64,000 bases of DNA from assembly GCF_014695395.1 (NCBI RefSeq), contig NZ_JACJOF010000040.1, positions 44,170 to 108,169 on the forward strand. The letters run 5' to 3'. Below are positions 8,645-16,493 of this stretch, in pieces (position 1 is the stretch's first letter; every line of letters starts with the position of its first letter). Made by a program: the position numbers and the translations under genes. Source of the stretch: Nodosilinea sp. FACHB-131 (lineage in GTDB: Bacteria > Cyanobacteriota > Cyanobacteriia > Phormidesmidales > Phormidesmidaceae). The notes under the pieces were generated by a model. The model searched no databases. It was given only the letters and a program-made list of their open reading frames with translations, and was not told the origin of the DNA.

Positions 8645-9736
8645 TTACTCGTCCTCATCCAGATAAGCGGCTTCCTCTTCAGACTCCACTTCAATCTCTA
8701 CATCAGCGACTTCCACAGCAGCGCCGCCAATCTCTAGCTTCTCTCTCACCTGAGCTTCTACCTTTTGGGCAAACTCAGCATCCTCTTGTAGCCGTTGAAT
8801 GGTGTTCTCGCGCCCTTGGCCAACGTTGTTGCCTTCGTAGCTGTACCAAGCTCCTTTGCGGATCAGCACCCCGTGCTGCTCGGCTAGGTCAATCAGACAG
8901 CCCATTGTGGAAATGCCTTGGCCAAAGAGAATGTCAAATTCCCCGATGCGAAAGGGCGGGGCCACCTTGTTCTTAGCTACTTTGACCTTAGCCCGAATGC
9001 CGTACTCTTCAGTGCCCTTCTTCAGCGTTTGGATGCGGCGAATGTCGAGGCGTACTGAGGCATAGAACTTCAGCGCGTTCCCCCCGGTCGTGACTTCGGG
9101 GTTGCCATACGAAATACCGATTTTCTGCCGCAGCTGGTTCAAAAAGATGACCGTACACTGCGACTTACCAATGCTGCCGGTGATCTTCCGCAGCGCCTGG
9201 CTCATCAGTCGGGCTTGAAGGCCCACGTGGGCATCGCCCATCTCCCCCTCAATCTCAGCCCGTGGCACCAGGGCTGCAACCGAGTCTATTACCACTAGAT
9301 CAACAGCCGAAGACCGCACCAGCTGATCCACCACCTCCAGGCCCATCTCTCCAGTGTCGGGCTGGGACACCAGCAGTTCATCGACGTTGACCCCCAGGGC
9401 AGCGGCATATACAGGGTCAAGGGCATGTTCTGCATCAACGATCGCAGCCACACCGCCCAGCTTTTGTACCTCAGCCAGGGCATGGAGAGCCAGAGTTGTT
9501 TTACCTGAGCTTTCAGGGCCATAGATCTCAATCACCCGCCCTTTGGGTAAGCCACCGCCTAGAGCCAGGTCGAGGGTCAGCGCCCCGGTGGAAATGGTTT
9601 CAACCTTCATGCGGGAAGCATCGCCCAGGCGCATGATTGCCCCTTTGCCAAAGTTGCGCTCAATTTGGCCCAGCACCAGAGTCAGCGCCTTTTCCTTTTC
9701 GGTCTGCTCTTTGCTTCCGCCTTTCTTAGCCGCCAT
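8645..9736 (-). CDS. recA: recombinase A
   Basis: RecA forms filaments on single-stranded DNA, carries out strand exchange and triggers SOS cleavage of LexA-type repressors. The sequence is unmistakable: [18 protein letters not shown], Walker [24 protein letters not shown], the loop L2 region [13 protein letters not shown] and an acidic C-terminal tail. I chose ATG 9736 (MAAKKGGS) because GAGG lies 5 bases upstream; an in-frame TTG would give 8 more residues. Product 363 residues, normal for cyanobacterial RecA. No LexA box was confidently seen in the 165-base upstream gap. Confidence 0.98.
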   Translation of the reverse strand: MAAKKGGSKEQTEKEKALTLVLGQIERNFGKGAIMRLGDASRMKVETISTGALTLDLALGGGLPKGRVIEIYGPESSGKTTLALHALAEVQKLGGVAAIVDAEHALDPVYAAALGVNVDELLVSQPDTGEMGLEVVDQLVRSSAVDLVVIDSVAALVPRAEIEGEMGDAHVGLQARLMSQALRKITGSIGKSQCTVIFLNQLRQKIGISYGNPEVTTGGNALKFYASVRLDIRRIQTLKKGTEEYGIRAKVKVAKNKVAPPFRIGEFDILFGQGISTMGCLIDLAEQHGVLIRKGAWYSYEGNNVGQGRENTIQRLQEDAEFAQKVEAQVREKLEIGGAAVEVADVEIEVESEEEAAYLDEDE

Positions 9737-9901
9737 AGTCGCCTCAGTGCTGTAGGACAAGACCCCTGAACCCCAGAACAGTTGTCTTCAGAGATTTAGT
9801 TTAGTACACTTGTTCCAGATCGCAATAGGTAGTTATCTATCTCAATCGAAATCACTGGAATTTAAGCCTCCAGTCCAGAATCAAGGAAGGAGGGTCAAGA
9901 C

Positions 9902-10126
9902 GTGGAAGACTCTTTAGTTCAACTCATCGCTGTTTCTGACTGGATTGTGGCTGTTACCCATTGCCGTGCCACAGGATATTTTTGCTGGGTGATCACTCCA
10001 GAATTGTCTGCCCTGACTGATGGCGAAACCCACTCCACTAGTGAATTTGCCTTGGCAGCGGGTCGTGGTTTAGTGCAGTGCTCTACTGGGCCAGAGATTG
10101 ACTTCAGCCGCTGTCGTCTTTACTAG
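9902..10126 (+). CDS. small hypothetical protein
   Basis: A 74-residue ORF starting with GTG, preceded at 9886-9893 by an AAGGAGG-type ribosome-binding site with about 8 bases spacing, which is why I accept the start. The protein has no signal peptide and no recognised domain; WVITPELSAL is the longest hydrophobic stretch. Its last codons and stop lie within an 18-base tandem duplication. Divergent from recA. Real coding status is likely but unproven. Confidence 0.5.
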   Translation: MEDSLVQLIAVSDWIVAVTHCRATGYFCWVITPELSALTDGETHSTSEFALAAGRGLVQCSTGPEIDFSRCRLY

Positions 10127-10155
10127 GTCTAGCCGCTTTACTAGGTCTAGCCGCT
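10120..10155 (+). repeat. 18-base tandem duplication
   Basis: TTACTAGGTCTAGCCGCT occurs twice head to tail with no spacer. The first copy carries the stop codon of the 74-residue ORF, so the second copy is downstream non-coding sequence. It looks like a recent slippage event. Confidence 0.9.
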
Positions 10156-10193
10156 GGCCTCAAAATGGTAGGGTCGCTATCCCTTGACTGACC

Positions 10194-10946
10194 ATGGTCA
10201 AAGACCTGCTGACGCTGTACGAACCCATCAACACACTCAAGCCCGTTGATGATGGCATCTGGATTGTGGATGGCCCTATCGTCAAGATGTCGATGTACGG
10301 CATGGCTATTCCCTTCACCACTCGAATGACGGTTGTGCGCCTGGACAACGACGGGCTGTGGTGCCATTCCCCCACGGAACTAACGCCTACTCTCAAAGCC
10401 GAGATCGACAACCTTGGCCCCGTCGAACATCTGATATCGCCTAACAAGATTCACTATGCCCACATTCAGAGCTGGGTAGATGCTTACCCCCATGCGATCG
10501 CCTGGGCATCTCCAGGGGTGCGAGAGCGGGCTGACAGCCAGCACATTCCAACAACTTTCCATGCTGACCTGGACGATACGCCACCGCCGCAGTGGGCTAC
10601 AGAAATTGACCAAGCAATCGTTCGCGGCAGTCGGTTCTTAGATGAAGTGGTGTTCTTCCATCGCCAGAGCAAGACGCTGATCTTGACCGACCTGATTGAA
10701 AACGTTGAACCCCCCAAGATAGACAAAGCCTTTCGCTGGCTAATTCACCTGGCTGGTATAGCCGACCCCAACGGTAAGGCTCCCCTAGATTTAAGGATGA
10801 CGTTTTGGGGCCGTAAAGCCCAGGCGAGGAAAGGTTACGAACAAATGTTAGCCTGGGCACCCGAGAAGATTATTTTGGCCCACGGTCGCTGGTTTCAAGA
10901 GAACGGGGTGGCGGAGCTAGAGCGGGCCTTTCAGTGGCTTAAGTAG
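10194..10946 (+). CDS. DUF4336 (metallo-beta-lactamase-like) protein
   Basis: A 250-residue cytosolic protein of the DUF4336 family. The N-terminal LKPVDDGIWIVDGPIVKM, the middle VEHLISPNKIHYAHIQSW and LTDLIENVEPP are the typical conserved stretches. The family is thought to keep a beta-lactamase-like fold; metal ligands are only partly evident (His in PNKIHYAH). Function is unknown. No operon partner. The start ATG at 10194 follows a tandem repeat with no strong ribosome-binding site. Confidence 0.8.
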   Translation: MVKDLLTLYEPINTLKPVDDGIWIVDGPIVKMSMYGMAIPFTTRMTVVRLDNDGLWCHSPTELTPTLKAEIDNLGPVEHLISPNKIHYAHIQSWVDAYPHAIAWASPGVRERADSQHIPTTFHADLDDTPPPQWATEIDQAIVRGSRFLDEVVFFHRQSKTLILTDLIENVEPPKIDKAFRWLIHLAGIADPNGKAPLDLRMTFWGRKAQARKGYEQMLAWAPEKIILAHGRWFQENGVAELERAFQWLK

Positions 10947-11274
10947 TCCACGGTGGAACTGAAGGAGGCGATCGCATCTCTCAATTTGGGCACTATAGAC
11001 CCACAGCGGACAACGGTGGATTACTACCCGTAGTCAATCCGCACCCAAAATTTACAACCTCTGAGACTGCCGCTGGTCTTGGAGGTTTCGTTTTTTGATC
11101 TCCTTGATGACGGCATTTTGCTGATAGTGGAGATGGAATAATCATGAAGCGCTAATGCTGTAACAGCATAGAAAATAAAGCGAAGATATTTTCTGTGCCA
11201 ACTAGTTTAATAATATGGGTTTTGCTTGAGTAGAGAGGGAACGATGAATGTGCCTTAATTCATGAGTTTCCCTA
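10947..11274. other. intergenic region with terminator and possible gene remnant
   Basis: About 330 bases with no gene I can support. The first 85 bases read as a 26-codon GTG frame (ELKEAIASLNLGTID) that may be the end of a lost gene. A terminator follows. The last 150 bases hold the expected promoter region of the Excalibur-domain gene. Confidence 0.5.
11056..11096 (+). terminator. intrinsic terminator
   Basis: Hairpin with outer stem AACCTC/GAGGTT and inner stem AGAC/GTCT, 8-base loop, followed by TCG and six T. It ends transcription of the DUF4336 gene region. Confidence 0.75.
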
Positions 11275-11703
11275 GTGAAAAATCTATTCTTGCGAGCACT
11301 AAAGTTTTCTCCTCTATGTTTACTGTTACTAGGTGGAACCACGGTTAGTGCTCAAAGTCTACCTCCCTATGCAGGCACAACCTGCTCTGCCTTTGCGACT
11401 CACCCAGAGGCGCAGTGGCATTATGCAATGGGCACCGCGCCATCTTCTGTGGATGACGATAGAGATGGATTGGCCTGTGAGTATTTGACCAGCGCAATTA
11501 GGAGCGATGGCAGCCGAATCTTTAACAATCAGGCTAATCGTGGCAACGTGAGATACACGATGGAAGTTTGGCGGGTGAATGCCACTGATGTTTATCTACG
11601 CATTAAATCGAGCCAAGGAATGGATTTCACAACCCGTAGTTTCCCATCTGATCCAGCAGCGCGCGAGCACATGAATACGTACTACCGAAATCTGCTCCGC
11701 TAG
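11275..11703 (+). CDS. secreted Excalibur-type calcium-binding domain protein
   Basis: A 142-residue protein with an N-terminal signal peptide (LKFSPLCLLLLGGTTVSA). The mature part begins with the Cys at TTCSAF and carries DDDRDGLACEYL, the DxDxDGxxCE signature of the Excalibur domain, which binds calcium and is common on secreted nucleases and surface proteins. A second Cys pairs with it. The GTG start at 11275 is the first codon that yields the leader. The CAP-domain gene follows after 21 bases, so the two secreted proteins are probably co-expressed. Confidence 0.75.
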   Translation: MKNLFLRALKFSPLCLLLLGGTTVSAQSLPPYAGTTCSAFATHPEAQWHYAMGTAPSSVDDDRDGLACEYLTSAIRSDGSRIFNNQANRGNVRYTMEVWRVNATDVYLRIKSSQGMDFTTRSFPSDPAAREHMNTYYRNLLR

Positions 11704-11724
11704 TACCAACTTAATGAAAGGCAG

Positions 11725-12357
11725 ATGTCAAAATACCGTCGTTCCAGCCGATCAATAAGTCGCCGCTATCCTGCGGCTCAGCACCATTGGGCAGTAGTAC
11801 TCTCTGCTCTGGTGTTTGGCAGCTATGCTCTGGTTCAGCTTCACCAATTGTTCTTCCAAAGCAATGGTGCGGGTGGCCCTGGTTGGGCGATTGGACAACC
11901 TCAAACTCAGCGGAACTTTCGCCTAGGCAATCAGCCGCTACCGGAACTTAGAGCGCTGGCGTTGGAGGTGGCGAACCGCGATCGCCAGGTGAATGGTCTG
12001 CCGCCGCTAGTAGAAGACCCGTTGCTCTCCCAGGTGGCCCAGAGACACGCAGAAGACATGCTGGCCCGCCAGTTCTACGACCACGTTAACCCCGATGGTC
12101 AAGATCCCTCAGCCCGTTACATAGCAGCGGGTGGCCAAGTTGGGGCCGGGGAAAATATCATGCAGCAGAAAGGAACTATCCCAATGGCCTTGTCATTAGG
12201 ATTGGTCGAGGAATACCAACAGGGGTGGATGGAGAGCCCTGGCCACCGCGAGAATCTGCTGACTCCGCGTTACACCACCTTTGGCTATGGCATTGTGGCA
12301 TCAGCCACGGGAACAGAGATCTATGCGGTGCAGATGTTTAGCTTCTCAGCGCAGTAG
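11725..12357 (+). CDS. CAP (SCP/PR-1)-domain membrane-anchored protein
   Basis: A 210-residue protein with one N-terminal membrane anchor (WAVVLSALVFGSYALVQL) and a CAP domain from about 75 to 205. Motifs seen: VNRDR-like ANRDRQVNGLPPL, HAEDMLARQFYDHVNPDG, GAGENI and W(MES)PGHRENLLTP, all typical of secreted bacterial CAP proteins. Role in the envelope is not defined; the fold may bind lipids or metals. A decayed fragment of the same gene is present at 15.15 kb. It sits just downstream of the Excalibur gene. Confidence 0.9.
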   Translation: MSKYRRSSRSISRRYPAAQHHWAVVLSALVFGSYALVQLHQLFFQSNGAGGPGWAIGQPQTQRNFRLGNQPLPELRALALEVANRDRQVNGLPPLVEDPLLSQVAQRHAEDMLARQFYDHVNPDGQDPSARYIAAGGQVGAGENIMQQKGTIPMALSLGLVEEYQQGWMESPGHRENLLTPRYTTFGYGIVASATGTEIYAVQMFSFSAQ

Positions 12358-12403
12358 TAGAACAGTATCAAGCTCATCAGCACACCTTACCTAAGCTACA
12401 AGC

Positions 12404-12877
12404 ATGAGCCATATCGACCTCTCAAAGCTGAAATGGGCCAAAGTCATCCATGACCCTAGCGGTTGGGCTTATACTCGCGATCGCATTAAGGAAATGCCCA
12501 ATGCAATTGACTTCAATCATGTAACCGTCTTCCCCCTGGGCTTTCGCACAGATAAAGCCAACCAGATCGAAGCTGCCGAACAGGTTGTCCTAATCCAAAA
12601 TGGCAAGCTTACGCACTTAGTTGAGGTGTTGGACTGCAAGACTTATGAGGGTGGGGGATGGTACCACCGAATATGCCGTGTCCTATGGTGGCAGCCTGAT
12701 GTAGAAGACTGGAATAGCCTGCGTCCTCAGAGTGAGCTATTGGGCTTTGCCCCAATGCTCATGGACGGGGATCCCCATCTCATTGAGAACCTTAAACGCT
12801 TTGGCGAGCGCTGGAACGTCAACGGCAATATGGCTGGGTTCAGGGGGTATTTGGCAGAACGTCTGCACGAATCATAA
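12404..12877 (+). CDS. hypothetical protein
   Basis: A 157-residue soluble protein starting at ATG 12404, 47 bases after the CAP gene. Two segments stand out: TVFPLGFRTDKANQIEAAEQ followed by VVLIQNGKLTHLVEVLD, which look like a small beta sheet with a helix between, and VLWWQPDVEDW, which resembles the substrate region of ASCH/EVE-like RNA-binding folds. That resemblance is weak. It could be an accessory gene of unknown role. Confidence 0.5.
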   Translation: MSHIDLSKLKWAKVIHDPSGWAYTRDRIKEMPNAIDFNHVTVFPLGFRTDKANQIEAAEQVVLIQNGKLTHLVEVLDCKTYEGGGWYHRICRVLWWQPDVEDWNSLRPQSELLGFAPMLMDGDPHLIENLKRFGERWNVNGNMAGFRGYLAERLHES

Positions 12878-12932
12878 TCCTAGCTAATAGTAAGGTTTAT
12901 AAACTTCTTTAGACTCAACAAGGTGGTTTTCT

Positions 12933-13079
12933 ATGCTTCAGTTATTACTTAAAGCATTTTTTCTGATTTGGGATGTTTGGAACCGCATTCCAAAGAAAAC
13001 AAGGGAAAAAATAATTGATACTATAGTGAGTCTCTTCGATGACTTCTTCCGTGAGTATTACAAAGCTTCAAAACAATAG
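12933..13079 (+). CDS. 48-residue amphipathic small protein
   Basis: Short ORF from ATG 12933, preceded by AAGGTGG. Its sequence is a hydrophobic/aromatic helix (LLLKAFFLIWDVW) followed by a basic turn and a second amphipathic helix ending REYYKASK. Such proteins are common as small, possibly membrane-associated partners in accessory loci. The next gene starts 12 bases after its stop with its own GAGGTGG, so the two form a pair. No family recognised. Region is AT-richer than its neighbours. Confidence 0.5.
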   Translation: MLQLLLKAFFLIWDVWNRIPKKTREKIIDTIVSLFDDFFREYYKASKQ

Positions 13080-13091
13080 AGAGGTGGCCAG

Positions 13092-13556
13092 ATGAATCAG
13101 AAAAATAACGACGTAAACACTGATATTGACAAGAAAGAGCCAAATGAGGACAAGGTGGACGAACCTTCTATGTCTCAAGATTCAGTCAGTCTTTCTCAAT
13201 TCTGGAACGAAAAAGAAGGACAGGAAAATGCTAAGAGTCCACTAGCCTCCCCAGGTTTAGTATCGACACTTCAAGCAGATATCGCTCTTGCAACAAGCAG
13301 CATTCTTACCACGGATTTGTCGATCAATGCGCTAAGTGTAGCATTAGGAATAACCACTGTAGGGCCAAACAAGAGCAAGGCAGCAGCACTTGATGAGTTT
13401 AGTAAAAAGGTCTCTAATTATGCTGCCAGCAAAGAGGTTATTTCGACCTTAAGTGATGAGATTGGAACTCCAAAGGAAGATGAGAGTGAAGATGAGTTTG
13501 TTGATCGCGCGAAAACTGCCTTGAAAAACATTCTTCACAAAAAGTTTCGTCTTTAA
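13092..13556 (+). CDS. hypothetical accessory protein
   Basis: A 154-residue protein from ATG 13092 with a GAGGTGG ribosome-binding site. Residues 1-50 are polar and probably disordered; 55-100 is rich in Ala, Thr, Ser (LQADIALATSSILTTDLS) and the C-terminal helix carries many charges (TPKEDESEDEFVDRA). No domain recognised. It follows the 48-residue ORF and both precede degraded sequence, so this may be a small mobile or defence-associated pair. Confidence 0.5.
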   Translation: MNQKNNDVNTDIDKKEPNEDKVDEPSMSQDSVSLSQFWNEKEGQENAKSPLASPGLVSTLQADIALATSSILTTDLSINALSVALGITTVGPNKSKAAALDEFSKKVSNYAASKEVISTLSDEIGTPKEDESEDEFVDRAKTALKNILHKKFRL

Positions 13557-13615
13557 CTAACCGATTTAGCTCTTCAAACTCACTTCTATGACGCTCGATG
13601 AAGTTGTCTAATCAT

Positions 13616-13805
13616 CTAGCAGGCTAAGCAGCTGCAGGAGCGGGGGTTTACCTAGAATGAGATGGCCATCCTCTACTACAGCCGGGGGGGAGTGGATCTG
13701 CCGGGATCTCCAGAAGGCTGGTTGCCGGTGGATTGGATCAACTAAGGCGGCAATAGCCGGAACTTTGACCCCTCGACCCGAAGCATCAAGCTGATGATCA
13801 TGCAA
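13616..13805 (+). pseudogene. degraded fragment of UvrD-type helicase
   Basis: Reading + strand, one frame gives KQLQERGFT, a stop, NEMAILYYSRG, and after a frame change SRNFDPSTRSIKLMIMQ. These match the part of UvrD/Rep-type helicases just before motif V (...ERGFxWNEMAILYR... and SIKLMTMHxSKGLEF). Frameshift and in-frame stops show it is dead. It runs into the first codons of the GIY-YIG gene, whose first Met codons (ATGATCATG) are helicase-derived. The window starts with the tail of a similar helicase, so copies existed at two loci. Confidence 0.6.
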
Positions 13806-14702
13806 ATGAACACATCCCTCCAAAACCCCATCGAGCAACTTCAGCAGTGGACGCACTGGCAACCCTTACTCAACTGTTGGAAAGGAACACTCATACCAGC
13901 AGCACCAGGGTTATACCGCATTCGTCGTGTAGGTTTCACTGGCCTAGATTACATAGGGCAGACAGGAACCGCCCTTAAGAAACGATTAGGCATGCTGAAA
14001 GGTATCTTTGATCTTGAAATGCCATATCGTGCACCTCATACTGCCGCACCTGCGTTGTGGGCTCTAAGGCATAGGCTAAACTGCGATTTTGAGGTTTCTG
14101 TTCTCCCCTTTTATGGCTCAAAGCAAGAACGTAAGGGATTAGAGGCTTTAGCAATTGCGCTGCATCGACAAGAGTTTCAAGAATCTCCCACAGTAAATTT
14201 TGGCCGAATAGCAGTAGGCTACAAAATTTCATCCTCTAATGACAATCAGCTTATGATTGCTGGGAAACGCTTTAAAGGCGGTCTTTCTTTGGAAAATAGC
14301 CAAAACCACCTACTAGGTATCCCACCAGTCGGAAAATTAAACTCAGACCCTACAGCACCGCGCTGGTGCAACCATGCCTGGTCAAATTGGATGCTTATCA
14401 CAACTAATTTTCCTATCTCAGAATACGCTCAAGGGCTATACCGAATCCGGCAATCAGGCGCTACTACATTGACTTATATCGGACAAGGCTATTTATACTC
14501 CCGTCTGCTCAACCACTTGTTGAAAGTAACCCGCCTTAGGAATGAGCAAGATAGGGTATTTGCCGAAGCTCAACCATTAGAGTGCTCTTGGGTACAAAGT
14601 GAAGACTGGCACCGCCACCAGCGAGAGGAACTCGAAAACGACCTTATCGCAGCCCATTTACTCTTTCAGGGCAGCGTCCCTCCAGCCCAATTCATCGGCT
14701 AA
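13794..14702 (+). CDS. GIY-YIG protein with two GIY-YIG-like domains
   Basis: Two copies of a GIY-YIG-type domain are visible: LYRIRRVGFTGLDYIGQTG near residue 40 and LYRIRQSGATTLTYIGQGYL near residue 220, each a strand, turn and YIG motif. The middle shows ALAIALHRQ, similar to a helix after the core. Three in-frame ATG codons (13794, 13800, 13806) exist; the first two sit in helicase-derived sequence, so ATG 13806 (MNTSLQNP) is probably the true start. The DUF6884-like gene follows 11 bases later. Likely nuclease of the repair/defence kind; substrate unknown. Confidence 0.65.
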   Translation: MIMQMNTSLQNPIEQLQQWTHWQPLLNCWKGTLIPAAPGLYRIRRVGFTGLDYIGQTGTALKKRLGMLKGIFDLEMPYRAPHTAAPALWALRHRLNCDFEVSVLPFYGSKQERKGLEALAIALHRQEFQESPTVNFGRIAVGYKISSSNDNQLMIAGKRFKGGLSLENSQNHLLGIPPVGKLNSDPTAPRWCNHAWSNWMLITTNFPISEYAQGLYRIRQSGATTLTYIGQGYLYSRLLNHLLKVTRLRNEQDRVFAEAQPLECSWVQSEDWHRHQREELENDLIAAHLLFQGSVPPAQFIG

Positions 14703-14713
14703 ATAACGAAATT

Positions 14714-15133
14714 ATGAAAGTGATCGCTTTGGTATCTTGCGTCAGTCGTAAACAAACAATAGCAAGCCCAGCCAAAGACCTATATCAATCTGATTGGTTT
14801 AAGAAGGCAAGGGCATACGTGGAGCAAAACCATTGGCCCTGGTATATCTTGTCTGCTCAACACGGACTACTTAGCCCTGATCAGGTCATTACCCCTTATG
14901 AGCGGACACTAAAACTTCTTCCAGTTCAGGATCGTCGAAAGTGGGCAGACGGCGTTTTTCATCAGATTACTGATATAGCTACTCTCCCCTGTTGTCTAAA
15001 GATCTTTTCTGGGCAAGCCTATCGAGAACACCTGTCTGAGCGATTACAGGAATGTGGGTATCAAATCGATGTTCCTCTACTAGGGCTTGGAATTGGCAAA
15101 CAGCTGTCATGGCTCAAGTCTCAACTTAACTAA
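14714..15133 (+). CDS. DUF6884-like protein
   Basis: A 139-residue cytosolic protein. VIALVSCVSRKQTIASPAKD (N-terminal strand and CxxK-like turn), YQSDWFKKARAYVE, WYILSAQHGLLSPDQVITPYE and GIGKQLSWL match the DUF6884 pattern, a family often found near nucleases, methyltransferases and tRNA-modification-like proteins. Function unknown. It starts 11 bases after the GIY-YIG gene and precedes the dead CAP fragment, so it closes a three-element accessory group. Confidence 0.7.
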   Translation: MKVIALVSCVSRKQTIASPAKDLYQSDWFKKARAYVEQNHWPWYILSAQHGLLSPDQVITPYERTLKLLPVQDRRKWADGVFHQITDIATLPCCLKIFSGQAYREHLSERLQECGYQIDVPLLGLGIGKQLSWLKSQLN

Positions 15134-15153
15134 CGCCTTTTCAGGCATACAAT

Positions 15154-15264
15154 AACTTAGAGCCCTAGCGCTAGAGCTGGTGAACCGCGATTTACACTAC
15201 CTTTGACATCGTAGCCTCTCCAACTGAAATGAGGATACAGATATTTAGCTTTCTGGCACAGTAG
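15154..15264 (+). pseudogene. internally deleted relic of the CAP gene at 11.7-12.4 kb
   Basis: Bases 15157-15191 read LRALALELVNRD in one frame and match the CAP gene's RALALEVANRD at 11.95 kb. They are joined, after an internal deletion and frame change, to a second frame YTTFDIVASPTEMRIQIFSF followed by LAQ and a stop, matching the CAP gene's C-terminal YTTF...IVASATGTEIYAVQMFSFSAQ. So the first and last parts of a CAP-like gene are present with the middle missing. It lies just before the NucS-like gene on the other strand. Confidence 0.8.
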
Positions 15265-15277
15265 GAAGGGTGAAGAT

Positions 15278-16306
15278 TTACTCTTCTACCACCTGCTTCC
15301 ATTCCACTAAAGCCAAAGCAACCAGATCCTCAAAAGACTCAAACTGTGGCTGATAGTCCAGCAGTGGTTTACAGAATTTGGCATAGTCGCTATAAGAAAA
15401 ATGGTAGCTAGAGCCAACCCGGCTTTTTCCTAGGTAAAAGTTGACATGCTTCACGTTAGACCACAGCGAGATACCTGCCCAGGCCAGCCCTTTAACCCGC
15501 TCTTTTTTGTATGTATGGCCTGGTGCCCCAAACTCCTTCTTAGGGTAGGGCAGCATCAGGTATAGCTCGGGCAAGCTACTACCCATCAATGGTAGGAACT
15601 CGGCACAGAGCTTGGTTTTATAGACCTCCTTCTCACCTTTGGCCAAGCCGTACTGTGTTCGACTAGAGCGGCCAACCTCTCTGATGCGTTCATCAAACTC
15701 AAGGAATTGGAGTCGCAGGGCCGACACCAATTCCGCCTGCTCTGGAGCCATCTGCTCCATCTGCGTCCGCAAGGACTTGGGTGGCCGCCCGATGACCCGC
15801 GTTGGTGTAGCCAGCGCTGGTTCTCCCTCCGTCGGCTGTAAATAGGGATGGAACTTGGGATGTACGTCGATCGCTGTCTCTGCGGCTGAGTCAGCATGGA
15901 CAAGTTGAAATCTGAAGCGATCGCCATCGCCAATGATCTTGAATCGGTAGAACTCGAAGTCGAGACGGCTATGCTCTCGGTCAATGTGGTTGTGGGCGTG
16001 GAATGTGGGGGCGATCGCTATCAGACGAATGGGCAAGCTGTAGTCTACTTGGTCGGCAAAGGGTTGGACATGGCATAGGCTGGCGTAGTAGCGGGTGAGC
16101 TGCTGCACCACATAGCGATCCTCTACATTCTTAAGTTCTAGAACAACAAGCTGCCGTTCTGAAGTAGTGGCTAGGATGTCGCAGATTTGGCCCTCAATGA
16201 TGTACTGACGAGCCAAGGGCTTGAGGTTGAGGAAAGCTTCTAAATTTGCCCAAATAAATTCTTCTAGGTCGAATTCAGTTTTGAAACGCCAACGCCAATC
16301 TGCCAT
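15278..16306 (-). CDS. NucS-like PD-(D/E)XK nuclease family protein
   Basis: A 342-residue paralogue of the protein encoded at 241-1224. The core has Asp43 in GQICDILA, Glu57 and Lys59 in VVLELKN, and QQLTRYY, all aligned with the first copy; ELKNVEDRYV is identical. The C-terminal half differs more and includes YGLAKGEKEVYKTKL and GKSRVGSSYHFSYS. The N-terminus MADWRWRFKTEFDLEEFIW is the first ATG. Its locus shares a GIY-YIG gene and helicase remnant with the 0-2 kb locus. Role: nuclease, inferred for repair or defence. Confidence 0.7.
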   Translation of the reverse strand: MADWRWRFKTEFDLEEFIWANLEAFLNLKPLARQYIIEGQICDILATTSERQLVVLELKNVEDRYVVQQLTRYYASLCHVQPFADQVDYSLPIRLIAIAPTFHAHNHIDREHSRLDFEFYRFKIIGDGDRFRFQLVHADSAAETAIDVHPKFHPYLQPTEGEPALATPTRVIGRPPKSLRTQMEQMAPEQAELVSALRLQFLEFDERIREVGRSSRTQYGLAKGEKEVYKTKLCAEFLPLMGSSLPELYLMLPYPKKEFGAPGHTYKKERVKGLAWAGISLWSNVKHVNFYLGKSRVGSSYHFSYSDYAKFCKPLLDYQPQFESFEDLVALALVEWKQVVEE

Positions 16307-16493
16307 GATTCTCCCTGAGGCTGTTTTGGTGAGGATAACGAATGGAACTGGCTAAGGTCACAGTAGCCATAACTAAGCTGTCCTAATCACAGACCTGGAG
16401 AACAAAGATGCTGGGCTTACAAAGAATCGATATGTCCCAACCCCTCATCGCGAGAAAAAGCTGGCTAAAACCCTGCCCCCTGATGGAAACCTG

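Noticed and set aside
13608..13862. Minus-strand 84-residue frame
   Set aside because: The plus strand shows a helicase relic and the GIY-YIG start; the minus frame has no motif.
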